Positions 1 to 8,577 are shown, counted from the first letter of the stretch. The stretch is 17,502 bases of DNA from BRH-c32 sp041674625 (GCA_041674625.1 JBAYVI010000066.1:1-17502); one strand, 5' to 3'. Notes: generated from the letters alone by a model not told the origin. Made by a program: numbers and translations.

Positions 1-71
1 TAAAGACTACAAATATAGCATTTGGTTATCTGTAAATCAAACTTAAACTATGCTATTATTATTTTTGTTTT

Positions 72-79
72 TATCTTTG
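72..79 (+). promoter_or_regulatory. Possible -7 promoter element for queED
   Basis: TATCTTTG matches the TANNTTTG -7 element known for Bacteroidota housekeeping promoters. It lies 21 bases before the queE ATG at 101, giving a short leader. No convincing -33 TTTG was found 17-23 bases upstream, so this rests on one element. The identical octamer occurs upstream of the kinase gene that starts at 11133. Confidence 0.35.
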
Positions 80-100
80 CGGATAAAGAAGAAAGAGATA

Positions 101-739
101 ATGCTTAAAATAAATGAAATATATTACTCATTGCAAGGGGAAAGTACAAAAGCGGGACTTCCATGCGTGTTTATTAGATTGACTTATTGCAATCTCCGCT
201 GTACTTATTGCGATACTGAATATGCATTTTACGAAGGTGTAGATAAATCGATAGATGATATTATTGAAGAAGTATCTAAATATAATTGTCGTCTTGTTGA
301 GGTTACAGGCGGTGAGCCGCTTATTCAAAATGAAGTGCTTCCACTAATGGAAAAACTTTGCAATCGTGGCTATGAAGTTTTAATCGAGACCGGCGGTTCT
401 CTCCCGATTGAAAATATAGATAACCGTGTGAAAGTAATAATGGACTTAAAATGTCCTTCGAGTAAAATGATGAAAAAGAATCGGTATGAAAATATTGATC
501 ATCTAAAAGAGATTGATGAAGTGAAATTTGTAATCGGTACGAGAGAGGATTACGAGTGGTCTAAATCGATTATTGAGAAATTTAATTTAATAGATAAATG
601 TGAACTGTTATTTTCAATTGTTTTTGGGAGTTTAACACCTTTGATGATGGCAGAATGGATAATAGAAGATAATTTACAAGTCCGGTTTCAATTGCAAATG
701 CATAAATATATTTGGAAACCGGATGAAAGAGGAGTATAA
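101..739 (+). CDS. queE: 7-carboxy-7-deazaguanine synthase (QueE), radical SAM
   Basis: Radical-SAM enzyme that converts 6-carboxy-5,6,7,8-tetrahydropterin to 7-carboxy-7-deazaguanine in the preQ0/queuosine pathway; cytosolic. The 212-residue product has the QueE opening with QGES (about residues 12-15), the cluster motif CNLRCTYC with Cys30, Cys34 and Cys37 in CX3CX2C spacing, and a GGEP motif about 30-60 residues after it. The length fits short bacterial QueE forms. An in-frame ATG at 50 would add 17 residues of Leu/Phe-rich sequence, but the ATG at 101 is preferred. The family homology starts there, a purine-rich AAGAAAGAGA precedes it, and a TANNTTTG element lies inside the would-be extension. 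The stop codon directly abuts the queD start (TAAATG), so the two are co-transcribed and probably translationally coupled. Family assignment is secure. Confidence 0.95.
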   Translation: MLKINEIYYSLQGESTKAGLPCVFIRLTYCNLRCTYCDTEYAFYEGVDKSIDDIIEEVSKYNCRLVEVTGGEPLIQNEVLPLMEKLCNRGYEVLIETGGSLPIENIDNRVKVIMDLKCPSSKMMKKNRYENIDHLKEIDEVKFVIGTREDYEWSKSIIEKFNLIDKCELLFSIVFGSLTPLMMAEWIIEDNLQVRFQLQMHKYIWKPDERGV

Positions 740-1165
740 ATGAGAATTGCAAAAGAATTTACTTGGGAAATGGGGCATCGCCTTCCATTTCACGAAGGCA
801 AATGCAAAAATCTGCATGGGCATTCATATAAAATGATGGTGGAGCTTGATGGCGAACCTGATAATAACGGAATGGTGCTTGATTACTATGATGTTAAATC
901 GATGATAAATCCATTAGTAGAAGAACTGGATCATGCATGTTTAGTTTTTGAAGGCGATACTGAATTACAAGAGTTACTTCAGAAATTAAATTCGAGAATG
1001 GTGGTTGTGGATTTTCATTCGACTGCCGAAAATCTTGTAGGCTATTTTTTAAAGAATATTAAAGAAGTTGGACTTCCGGCAAATATTAGAAAAGTTACTG
1101 TAAAAGTATTAGAAACAGAAAACACTTATGCAGAGGACAGCTTAGAAATTAATTCACATATTTAA
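740..1165 (+). CDS. queD: 6-carboxytetrahydropterin synthase (QueD/PTPS family)
   Basis: Converts 7,8-dihydroneopterin triphosphate to 6-carboxytetrahydropterin, the substrate of the QueE encoded just upstream. The 141-residue protein carries the family's zinc ligands His13, His26 and His28 (the latter two in LHGHSYK), the catalytic Cys22 in KCKNLHGH, the Asp64-His65 pair in ELDHACL, the STAENL motif and a C-terminal ligand-binding Glu125 in VLETENTYAED. Length is usual for QueD. A good Shine-Dalgarno AGAGGAG lies at 728-734, inside the end of queE. GTP cyclohydrolase, queC and queF are not in this window, so the rest of the pathway must be elsewhere. All catalytic residues are present and the call is firm. 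Confidence 0.95.
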   Translation: MRIAKEFTWEMGHRLPFHEGKCKNLHGHSYKMMVELDGEPDNNGMVLDYYDVKSMINPLVEELDHACLVFEGDTELQELLQKLNSRMVVVDFHSTAENLVGYFLKNIKEVGLPANIRKVTVKVLETENTYAEDSLEINSHI

Positions 1166-1180
1166 TTGTTGTTCAAAATT

Positions 1181-1309
1181 ATGGAAATAATAATTGTACT
1201 GATAGTAGTTGCTTTTTTTCTTCTTAAAACTACTAAAATAATTTTAACGGGGTGTATGAAGTTAGTTCTTTTTATAATTTTGGTTGCATTACTTTTCATG
1301 ATCATATAA
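1181..1309 (+). CDS. Possible small two-segment membrane peptide (42 aa)
   Basis: An uninterrupted ATG-to-TAA frame of 42 residues fills most of the space between queD and the convergent sirtuin gene. Almost all residues are hydrophobic. A first stretch (about residues 3-15) and a second (about 27-42) could each span a membrane, separated by a short polar turn containing Lys, Thr and a single Cys. It begins 15 bases after the queD stop on the same strand. No clear Shine-Dalgarno is visible, although weak ribosome sites are common in this type of genome. I do not recognise a family. It may be a real small membrane protein or only AT-rich intergenic sequence that happens to be open. Confidence 0.35.
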   Translation: MEIIIVLIVVAFFLLKTTKIILTGCMKLVLFIILVALLFMII

Positions 1310-1358
1310 AACACATGTAATCAAAATATGCGGATAACCTAAAGGATGTTTTTTAATA

Positions 1359-2099
1359 TTAAGTTTTTATTTTCTTTACTTCGGTAAGGATCTCGGGTAG
1401 TATTGAGGCGGATTTACCGATGAATGATTCATCCACAAAGCGGCTCATTTCTGTATTTTCGATGTTTATTTCTACCAAAAAAGCACCGGCTTGCTTTGCT
1501 TCAATCGGTATATAAGCTGCGGGATAAACTAACCCGGAAGTTCCAACAATAAAACAGATATCAGAAGAATCTGCTGCTGATTGACTTCCGCTGAATTGAT
1601 CCTGAGGCAGCATTTCGCCAAACCACACAACATCAGGTCTTATCCTTCCACCGCAGTTTTTACATTTTGGATTACTTGATTCTAAATTCAATTCAGTTTC
1701 ACTAAAAGGTGTTTTGCAATCGATACAAAAATTGCGTTCAATATTGCCATGAAGCTCGAATACATTCGAGCTTCCGGCTCTTCTATGTAAATTATCTACA
1801 TTCTGCGTTACTACTGTTACATCATAATAGTTCTCAAGTTCAGCAATTACAACATGCCCTGCATTTGGTTTGGAATCATGCACAATTTGTCTCCGATGCT
1901 GATACCAGTGCCAAACAAGATCGGGATTTTTCATAAAACCATCAATGTTTGCCAATTCCTCCGGTTTCATTTTATTCCAAATACCATCTACTCCCCTGAA
2001 TGTGGAGATACCACTTTCAGCCGAAATACCGGCACCTGTAAAAAATACTAACCGTTTTGCATACTGCAATTTATTTATGAACTTAGTACTAAATTTCAT
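1359..2099 (-). CDS. NAD-dependent protein deacylase, Sir2 family (class III type)
   Basis: Sirtuin that removes acyl groups from protein lysines using NAD+, giving nicotinamide and O-acyl-ADP-ribose; cytosolic. The 246-residue protein shows the NAD-binding GAGISAESGISTFR (22-35), TQNVDNLH (98-105), the catalytic His117 in ELHGN, four zinc cysteines (125, 128, 146, 149) and VGTSGLVYPA near the C-terminus. Tyr66 and Arg69 in WYQHRRQ match the Tyr-x-x-Arg pair that in E. coli CobB and human SIRT5 accommodates succinyl/malonyl-lysine. Desuccinylase activity is therefore likely besides deacetylation; this is inferred from the motif. It is the last gene of the minus-strand run and starts 5 bases after the TPR gene's stop. 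The gene would be named cobB or npdA by analogy. Confidence 0.93.
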   Translation of the reverse strand: MKFSTKFINKLQYAKRLVFFTGAGISAESGISTFRGVDGIWNKMKPEELANIDGFMKNPDLVWHWYQHRRQIVHDSKPNAGHVVIAELENYYDVTVVTQNVDNLHRRAGSSNVFELHGNIERNFCIDCKTPFSETELNLESSNPKCKNCGGRIRPDVVWFGEMLPQDQFSGSQSAADSSDICFIVGTSGLVYPAAYIPIEAKQAGAFLVEINIENTEMSRFVDESFIGKSASILPEILTEVKKIKT

Positions 2100-2104
2100 T
2101 TTGC

Positions 2105-2881
2105 TTATAATTTCTTAAGTAATTCTTTTGCTTCTGCAAGACGAGAATCGTCATCTTCGTCCTGAACTTTGCTTTTTAATGCTTTATTAAGCATTTCTTT
2201 TGCAACATCTTCCTGGTCATCTTCGATTAATGCAAGCGCATAATCGACATAAAACATTATATAACCTGGTTTTAGATCAATAGCTTTTTTGTATTCTTTA
2301 AGTGCAATTTCATTATCAGCCCAGCCAAGACCAAGTACTGAACGAGCAGGAGCCCATTTTTCAGAAATCTTTGCATGTGTCCGCGCCAATACGTAATGAG
2401 TTACAGCCTGAATCTCACTTCCACCATTATTTAATTGAATCGATTTTTCGCAATCAGATTTAACTGAATTAACTACACTTGCAACCGAGAAAACCCCTTT
2501 GAAGAGTGCAATCTTACCATTTGCTATCGCCCTTCTTAAATATCCAATCGATTTAGAGCCATCTGCTTTAATTGTTTTTTCAGCATAATCCTTAGCTTTG
2601 TCATAAACGGCTAATTGAGCATCTTCTTGTTTACCGGTGCTCGAAGGCATTTTTTCGGCTAAATCGACATAAGCTCTACTGATTCTCCAGAGTACTTCAA
2701 TATTATTAGCCTCTAATTTTTCTGCTTTTGTATAAGAATCCAATGCTTTTTGATTATCGAACTTTTCGTAATATTTATCTCCTTCATCTATAAGCGATTC
2801 AACAGATTGAGCGTATAGATTAGAAGAAATAAATGTAACAGCAATTAATAATAATATTGCGAAGGCACTTATTGATTTCAT
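2105..2881 (-). CDS. Exported TPR-repeat protein
   Basis: A 258-residue protein with a signal peptide (basic MKS start, hydrophobic residues 5-20, likely cleavage after Y-A-Q near residue 25). Helical tetratricopeptide-like repeats follow: one around 30-60 (EGDKYYEKFDNQKALDSYTKA), a middle region with a longer helical insert (about 85-185), and a further clear repeat near 190-237 that includes A-IDLKPGY. It is most likely a periplasmic scaffold; no enzyme motif is seen. The open frame extends upstream to 2980, but the ATG at 2881 is chosen because the signal peptide starts there and AAGGAAAA precedes it. This also leaves a 16-base gap to the upstream exoribonuclease gene instead of a long overlap. 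The TPR fold is confident; the biological role is unknown. Confidence 0.85.
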   Translation of the reverse strand: MKSISAFAILLLIAVTFISSNLYAQSVESLIDEGDKYYEKFDNQKALDSYTKAEKLEANNIEVLWRISRAYVDLAEKMPSSTGKQEDAQLAVYDKAKDYAEKTIKADGSKSIGYLRRAIANGKIALFKGVFSVASVVNSVKSDCEKSIQLNNGGSEIQAVTHYVLARTHAKISEKWAPARSVLGLGWADNEIALKEYKKAIDLKPGYIMFYVDYALALIEDDQEDVAKEMLNKALKSKVQDEDDDSRLAEAKELLKKL

Positions 2882-2897
2882 TGCGTTTTCCTTATGG

Positions 2898-3872
2898 TTA
2901 TTGAATTTCAAAATCTTCGGGTATATAAAGAGAATTATTATTGGCAAGTGGAAGCGGTCTTGTCCATTTATTCCCATCATTTTTCCCTTTAATTATTGCT
3001 TGTTTATAAGCATTAGTTTTTGCGCTTAACTCATCTGCTTGATATAAAATTATTGCTTCAATTGTTTTAGGTTCTATCGGAGAAGCGTATTCGAGCTTCC
3101 CTTGATGACTTAGTATTATATGGAATAATTGATCTTTAAGCGGTAAAGGAAAATCAGGCAATTTTTCTTTTATTATTCTATCCACAAATAGAACAGCAAG
3201 GACTATATGCCCCACAAATTTACCGGTATCTGTGTAATCAAATCCAGGTTCACTACTAAGTTCAATTATTTTTCCGAAATCATGAAGCATAGCACCAGAT
3301 AGCAAAATATCACGCTTTGCTTCTTTATGAAAGGAAGACATAAGATCGCAGATTTTAATTATTTCGAGTGTATGTTCTAATAAACCACTTAAATAAGCAT
3401 GATGCCAGCTTTTGCCGGCTGGAGATTTGAAAAATTTTGAACCATCTTCAGAAGAAAATATTTCGTTGAGTAATTTATTGAGATACGGGTCTTTGATAGA
3501 ATTAATAAATCCATAAAATTCATTTTTCATTTCATCGAGATCATGCATCGAGCGGGGCATTGTTTGTTCAATGAATGTTTCTTCATCACCTACATAGACC
3601 TCTATTTTTTCTACCTTTATCTGAAATTGATCTTTATACTTTGTAAGTACTCCCTTTATCGTTACAACTTTAGAATCTTTTATTTTATTATAAATTGCTT
3701 GAGCGTTATCCCAGACCTTACCATTAAGTTTAGCCGTAGCTCCGCGGAGATCAATATCAATAAAATATTTATTAGTAGAAGATATTTTTAATTCCATTCT
3801 TTCTACAACAAGTGAACCGCTAATGGAATCGCCTTCATTCATTTTATTTAAACTTTTTTTCTCTTCAGACAT
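2898..3872 (-). CDS. YhaM-type 3'-5' exoribonuclease (OB fold + HD domain)
   Basis: Predicted 324-residue cytosolic nuclease related to Bacillus YhaM/Cbf1. An OB-fold nucleic-acid-binding segment covers about residues 12-95 (GDSISGSLVVERMELK through KVEKIEVYVGD). An HD phosphohydrolase domain follows at about 145-290. Its metal ligands are visible as His157/His158 (SWHHAYLSG), His167 (LLEHTLE), the HD pair 197-198 (MLHDFGK), His251/His256 (LFHIILSHQG) and Asp280 (YQADELS). An alternative ATG at 3914 would add 14 basic residues and overlap the upstream nusG-like gene by 20 bases. The ATG at 3872 is preferred because it avoids the overlap, though ribosome-site evidence is weak for both. Its position behind a transcription elongation factor gene suggests an RNA-level role for the operon, which is an inference. 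Family call is strong; substrate is untested. Confidence 0.88.
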   Translation of the reverse strand: MSEEKKSLNKMNEGDSISGSLVVERMELKISSTNKYFIDIDLRGATAKLNGKVWDNAQAIYNKIKDSKVVTIKGVLTKYKDQFQIKVEKIEVYVGDEETFIEQTMPRSMHDLDEMKNEFYGFINSIKDPYLNKLLNEIFSSEDGSKFFKSPAGKSWHHAYLSGLLEHTLEIIKICDLMSSFHKEAKRDILLSGAMLHDFGKIIELSSEPGFDYTDTGKFVGHIVLAVLFVDRIIKEKLPDFPLPLKDQLFHIILSHQGKLEYASPIEPKTIEAIILYQADELSAKTNAYKQAIIKGKNDGNKWTRPLPLANNNSLYIPEDFEIQ

Positions 3873-3894
3873 TTGTTTATCTCGATCTATTTTT

Positions 3895-4692
3895 TTATTT
3901 TTTTTCGGAATCATCTGATTCAGAACCTTCAGGAGTAAGGGATTCAGTTTCTACCAATTCAGAGCTTACCGTTAAATCATATATGGTTTCTACTGATTTG
4001 GAATCATCAGAATCTGAATTCTTAGTAGTTACAGAACTTGTCTCATCGGATTCACCTTCTTCTTCAATAACTTTGTAATAATATCTTTTATTGTCCTTTT
4101 TAGGAACAGTCTGATCAGGTGCTTTTTGAACATAATTTTCAGGAAGACTAATAAGTACCGATCTTTTTAAGATATCAATCGTAACACCGAGTGTTTGCCC
4201 TTTCCCTTTCTCAGATGTAATAATCCCTTCAATATCCTTAAATGGTCCATCCATTATTCTTACTTTAGTACCAATAAGTAATTTATCAGAAATAAAAAAT
4301 TCCGGATTATTACTAAGAATAATTTTCAAATTTTGAATCTGCCAATCGGGAATGGTGGCTACAACTCCACCAAATGAAACCGCTTTCACAATGGCTTTCT
4401 GTGTTACTGCCTGATAGCGTTCTTGATTGGTAGCCAGTATAAAAATATAACCTCTAAAAACCGGTTCTTTAGTTTTCTTTATCCTATCTGTCCATTTTTT
4501 ATTTTTTATTACAAATGGAAGATAGGTCTCAATTTCCATTCCTCTTAGTTGAAGTTCCGCCTGAAATTCATTTTTTGGTTTTGTATATAAAGCGAACCAA
4601 AATCGCTCCGGTTCTTTACCTTGTATAATTTCATTTTCAAATTCTGATTCAGTTGCCGCCACTGTTTCATTTACCAATTCTACATCAGTCAT
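3895..4692 (-). CDS. UpxY-like NusG-family antiterminator with acidic C-terminal tail
   Basis: A specialised NusG paralogue of 265 residues. The NGN domain spans about 30-135: it opens with RFWFALYTKPKNEFQAELQL, has a YLPF strand and ends the core with VFRGYIFI. A KOW motif lies at about 141-160 (GTKVRIMDGPFKDIEGI). In Bacteroides, UpxY proteins of this architecture associate with RNA polymerase and stop premature termination in capsule operons. Residues about 195-265 form an unusual low-complexity tail rich in Glu, Asp, Ser and Thr, absent from ordinary NusG. A shorter acidic stretch also precedes the NGN domain. The housekeeping NusG normally lies beside secE and rplK, which are not present, supporting the paralogue reading. 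It starts 13 bases after the kinase gene's end and is followed by the YhaM gene. Confidence 0.88.
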   Translation of the reverse strand: MTDVELVNETVAATESEFENEIIQGKEPERFWFALYTKPKNEFQAELQLRGMEIETYLPFVIKNKKWTDRIKKTKEPVFRGYIFILATNQERYQAVTQKAIVKAVSFGGVVATIPDWQIQNLKIILSNNPEFFISDKLLIGTKVRIMDGPFKDIEGIITSEKGKGQTLGVTIDILKRSVLISLPENYVQKAPDQTVPKKDNKRYYYKVIEEEGESDETSSVTTKNSDSDDSKSVETIYDLTVSSELVETESLTPEGSESDDSEKK

Positions 4693-4705
4693 AATTTCTG
4701 CCGGT

Positions 4706-6193
4706 TTAGTTTAAACAAGATTGAATAGTTGTTAAGAGTAAGGAATCATTTACCGGTTTGGTAACTATTTTACTAATTCCTAAGTGTTCGTATCGAGTTA
4801 TTAAGTCATCTGTCATGTTTTGAAGAATTACAATTATTGGAACTGGCGACATAGTGTCTTTACTATTAATAGCTTCTACTAATTGAATGCCATTCATAAG
4901 AGGCATATCATGATCTGTAATTATAACCGTGGGTAATATAGTTTTGAATTTAGATATTGCTTCATAACCATTATTTGAAAAAATAATTTCGTAACCAATT
5001 AAGTTCAATTCTATTACTTCTTTAAGGTGATCTCGTAGTTCTTTATCATGCTCAATTAATAAGATAATATTTTTAGCTTCAGGTATAGTAAAGTGAAATT
5101 CACTTCCAATTCCTTCTTGCGAATAGAACCAGATATATCCGTTATGCTGATCGATTATTTCTTTTGCAAGCGTAAGACCGAGTCCACTGCCTTTCTGACC
5201 ATCTGTACCGGGAAGAGAAAATTTTTGGTCAATCTGAAATAACTTACTTTGATTCTCTTCCGAAATACCGACTCCATCGTCTTTAACAATAAATTCGAGC
5301 ATACCTTCCTTAAATTTAGATGCAGCAATTGAGATATCAGAACCTTCGTTAGAAAACTTAATTGCATTACTGACTAAATTAATAATTGTTTGACTAATGA
5401 GCCGTTCATCCGCATTCATATAAAGCTCATTTGGAATATCAAATTTTAGCTCAATTCTTTTTCGTGCAGCTTCGATACTAATTGGGGAAAGTGCATTTGA
5501 TATAATAGTTTTTACATGTAGGCGTTGAGGTTCTACTTTTACTCTGCCAGTTTGAAGACGCGACCAATCTAATAAATTGTTAATCAAGGAAAGCTGTGTT
5601 TTAGATGAATCATAAATATATCCGAGATATTCATTCCTCTCTTCTTCATCTATATCTTTTTCATTAACTAGAATTTCAGAAAAACCAAGAAGTGTAGTAA
5701 ACGGTGCTCTTAAATCGTGAGAAACGATAGAGATGAATTTATCTTTTGCCTGATTTAAGTCTTTATATTTATTAATTTTGATTTTTGATGCTTCAGAAAC
5801 TGATTTTAATTCGGTATTATTTACAAATAAGCTAATTACTTCCGCAGGTAATCCGTTTTTATCTCTTACAATTTTTATATGCTCTTTAAGCCAAATGTTT
5901 TGTTCGGAATTTAGTTTTATAAGAAATTCAGTCTCAAAATTAGATACATTTGGATTAGCGAACTTTTCTCTTATGTTTTTTATAAAGGGATGGAAATCTT
6001 CTTCAGGTATAAGTGAATAAAGTTGTTCGGGAAATAGATTAATCTCTTCTAAACTAATTCCGATAACGGATTCGATCGATTTTGTATATTTTATTTGTGA
6101 TGAATCGTTTGGACGGAATAAGCCCATAAATATATTTGGCATTCCATCTGAAAACCGTTCAAAAATAGAAAATTCGCTGCTAAAATCTGACAT
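4706..6193 (-). CDS. PAS-domain hybrid histidine kinase with C-terminal receiver
   Basis: Soluble two-component sensor of 495 residues with no membrane segment. An N-terminal PAS-like sensor covers about 18-128. A HisKA dimerisation domain carries phospho-acceptor His159 (FISIVSHDLRAPFTTLLGF). The HATPase domain shows the N-box NLVSNAIKF (Asn276), the G1 box KDDGVGIS (304-311) and the G2 box KGSGLGLTLAKEI (334-346). A receiver domain follows at about 375-495, with phospho-acceptor Asp427 (TDHDMPLMNG) and Lys479 (VTKP). In the receiver, the usual Thr/Ser after strand 4 is replaced (PIIVILQN), and the acidic pocket reads IEHD rather than the usual DD. Signalling through this receiver may therefore be atypical. 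It is the first gene of the minus-strand run, so it may share transcription with the NusG-like and exoribonuclease genes. No output partner is seen. Confidence 0.93.
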   Translation of the reverse strand: MSDFSSEFSIFERFSDGMPNIFMGLFRPNDSSQIKYTKSIESVIGISLEEINLFPEQLYSLIPEEDFHPFIKNIREKFANPNVSNFETEFLIKLNSEQNIWLKEHIKIVRDKNGLPAEVISLFVNNTELKSVSEASKIKINKYKDLNQAKDKFISIVSHDLRAPFTTLLGFSEILVNEKDIDEEERNEYLGYIYDSSKTQLSLINNLLDWSRLQTGRVKVEPQRLHVKTIISNALSPISIEAARKRIELKFDIPNELYMNADERLISQTIINLVSNAIKFSNEGSDISIAASKFKEGMLEFIVKDDGVGISEENQSKLFQIDQKFSLPGTDGQKGSGLGLTLAKEIIDQHNGYIWFYSQEGIGSEFHFTIPEAKNIILLIEHDKELRDHLKEVIELNLIGYEIIFSNNGYEAISKFKTILPTVIITDHDMPLMNGIQLVEAINSKDTMSPVPIIVILQNMTDDLITRYEHLGISKIVTKPVNDSLLLTTIQSCLN

Positions 6194-6298
6194 TAAAATA
6201 ATTCCCAGTATATCATTCTAATATAAGAAAAATGTTAGAATACTTCGAGAAACTTATTTCTGATATTTTGTGTTATATAAAGAAAACAAAGAAGGTTT

Positions 6299-8566
6299 AT
6301 GAAAAAAATAATTTTTGGATTTTTGTTAATAGTGAGCGGTTTAATTAATGCTCAAGGAAGTATAACAGGAAAAGTAATAGATAAAAGCACCAAAGAAGGG
6401 CTGCCGGGTGTTAACTTAATTGTTATGGACACTAATTTTGGTGCGGCTACTGATATAAACGGCGATTTTATAATTAGAAATGTCCCGGTTGGTAAATATT
6501 CTGTCAGGGCTTCTTATGTAGGGTATTTATCTGCTACTAAATCAGATGTGGTAGTAAATAGTGTTCGTCCCGCAACTTTATTAATCGAATTATCATCTAC
6601 ATTTATAGAATTAAATGGAATAACGGTTCAGTCTGACTATTTCGATATGAATCCAAATGAATTTAATAGTGTAAAAAGTTTTAGTTATGAAGAAATTAGA
6701 AGGGCTCCGGGTGGGTTTGAAGATGTCGTAAGAGCACTTTCAATTCTTCCAGGAGTGGGACAGGTGAGTGCCGGTAGGAATGACCTTATAGTCAGAGGAG
6801 GAGCACCATCGGAAAATCTTTTTTTAGTGGATGGTTTTACGGTTCCTAACATTAATCACTTCGGTACTCAAGGAGCAACGGGAGGTCCGCTTAGTTATAT
6901 CAATCTTGATTTTGTTAGAGAGACAACATTCTCTTCCGGAGGATTCCCGGCTAATTACGGCGATAAACTTTCTTCTGTATTAAAAATAGATTTAAGGGAT
7001 GGAAGAAACGACCGTTTAGGCGGCAAGGCAACTATTTCAGCTTCTCAATTCGGTTTTAATTTAGAAGGACCAATCGATTCCAAAAGTAATTTTATTTTTT
7101 CTGCCAGAAGGAGTTATCTCGATTTTATTTTTAATGCGGCGGGATTCAATTTCGTGCCCGAGTATTATGATGTAATGTCAAAAGCATCATATAACATCGA
7201 TTCCAAAAATAAAATTAATTGGCTCTTTATAGGGGCATTCGATAAGGTAAAATTTAACAATAAAGATTCGGAAGACCTATATGATAATTCCCGTATTCTT
7301 GGCAGCAATCAGAATCAGTATCTTGTGGGAATTTCTTACCGTCATATTTTTGATAATGGATTCTATAATTTTAGTCTGAGTAGAAATTTTGTAGATTATG
7401 ATACTCGTCAGAGAGATACATTGCTTAATCCCATATTCACAAATATATCTCGTGAAGGTGAAAATGAATTTAAGGGTGATGCAGTTTTCAAACTAAATGA
7501 AACTTCGGAAATCAATTTTGGAATTTCAGGAAAGCTAATTAAGTTCAGTGCTGATATATTACTGCCGACATTTATTACTTCATTTGGCGAGACACTTAAA
7601 ATTACTTCGCTTTCATCAGCGGAATATTTTTACAAATATGGTTTTTATTCTCAATACTCAACGACCTTTTTTAGTCGATTAATGTTTACAGCCGGATTAA
7701 GAGGTGATTATTTTGACCGAATAAATTCCGGTTTTACTTTGGACCCGAGAGCTTCTCTTTCTTATGTGCTAGATGAAGTTTCTTCGGTTAGTTTTAGCAC
7801 AGGGATATATCACCAGGCACCTTCATATTTATGGTTGACTTCATTCAAACAGAATGAAAATTTAAAGCCAGTGAAAGTAATTCAATATGTAGCGGGTTAT
7901 GAAAGAAGATTGAGTTCCGATTTAAGACTTAAATTAGAAGGATTTTATAAAGATTATTCCGATTATCCGGCAAGTTTATTAAGACCTTATTTGGTATTGG
8001 CAAATACAGGTGTTGGGTTTGGAGGTTCGGATGAAAATTTTGGTTCATTGGGTCTTGAACCGTTAGTAAGTGTAGGTAAAGGGTTCGCTCGCGGTTTAGA
8101 ATTTTCACTTCAGAAAAAATCTTCCGACACTCCGGGATATGGAATTTTAAGTGTTACATATAGTGAGTCATTTTTTAAAGGACTTGATGGAATTGAACGA
8201 GCTGGATCATTCGATCAAAAATGGATAATAAATCTTAGCGGAGGATATTCGTTTAATGAGAAATGGGAAGTTTCCTCACGTTTTCGTTTTGCCACAGGCA
8301 ATCCATATACGCCATTTAATTCTGATGGATCGCAAAGCGTTGTTAATTATAATGCGTATCGGTTTGAACCGACTCATAGTTTAGACATAAGAGTAGATAG
8401 ACGATGGGATCTGGGCGGATTAAATTTAATTACTTATATCGATATTCAGAATATTTATAATAATAAGAATACCAATACAATTAGATATGACTACCGAAAA
8501 GGAGAAGTAGATAAAAGTTCATCAATTGGACTTCTTCCATCAATCGGAGTCAGTTTAGAATTTTAA
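6299..8566 (+). CDS. TonB-dependent outer-membrane receptor with carboxypeptidase-regulatory-like domain
   Basis: Outer-membrane transporter of 755 residues driven by TonB-ExbBD. It has a signal peptide (about 1-19, ending N-A-Q) and a carboxypeptidase-D regulatory-like beta domain at about 20-100 (ITGKVIDKSTKEGLPGVNLI, TDINGDFIIRNVPVGKYSV). The plug domain spans about 130-235 and contains LPGVGQVSAGRNDLIVRGG and ENLFLVDGF. A beta-barrel fills the rest and ends in a C-terminal Phe as usual for outer-membrane proteins. The regulatory-like extension is typical of Bacteroidota and relatives. No SusD-like partner follows, so this is not a standard glycan-utilisation pair and the substrate cannot be named. 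The start at 6299 is supported by AAGAAGG upstream and by the signal peptide. The gene diverges from the kinase operon across a 105-base gap. Confidence 0.93.
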   Translation: MKKIIFGFLLIVSGLINAQGSITGKVIDKSTKEGLPGVNLIVMDTNFGAATDINGDFIIRNVPVGKYSVRASYVGYLSATKSDVVVNSVRPATLLIELSSTFIELNGITVQSDYFDMNPNEFNSVKSFSYEEIRRAPGGFEDVVRALSILPGVGQVSAGRNDLIVRGGAPSENLFLVDGFTVPNINHFGTQGATGGPLSYINLDFVRETTFSSGGFPANYGDKLSSVLKIDLRDGRNDRLGGKATISASQFGFNLEGPIDSKSNFIFSARRSYLDFIFNAAGFNFVPEYYDVMSKASYNIDSKNKINWLFIGAFDKVKFNNKDSEDLYDNSRILGSNQNQYLVGISYRHIFDNGFYNFSLSRNFVDYDTRQRDTLLNPIFTNISREGENEFKGDAVFKLNETSEINFGISGKLIKFSADILLPTFITSFGETLKITSLSSAEYFYKYGFYSQYSTTFFSRLMFTAGLRGDYFDRINSGFTLDPRASLSYVLDEVSSVSFSTGIYHQAPSYLWLTSFKQNENLKPVKVIQYVAGYERRLSSDLRLKLEGFYKDYSDYPASLLRPYLVLANTGVGFGGSDENFGSLGLEPLVSVGKGFARGLEFSLQKKSSDTPGYGILSVTYSESFFKGLDGIERAGSFDQKWIINLSGGYSFNEKWEVSSRFRFATGNPYTPFNSDGSQSVVNYNAYRFEPTHSLDIRVDRRWDLGGLNLITYIDIQNIYNNKNTNTIRYDYRKGEVDKSSSIGLLPSIGVSLEF

Positions 8567-8577
8567 ACAAAAAAAAT

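Noticed and set aside
50..100. Upstream ATG extension of queE with a Leu/Phe-rich leader
   Set aside because: It resembles AT-rich noncoding sequence, lies across a TANNTTTG element and precedes the family's normal N-terminus.
1310..1358. Terminator between queD and the sirtuin gene
   Set aside because: Only CCTAAAGG-like and TTAATATTAA fragments are present, with no stem long enough to support a call.
6194..6298. Promoters in the divergent kinase/receptor gap
   Set aside because: TATTTTG near 6270 is one base short of TANNTTTG, and no paired -33 element was convincing on either strand.
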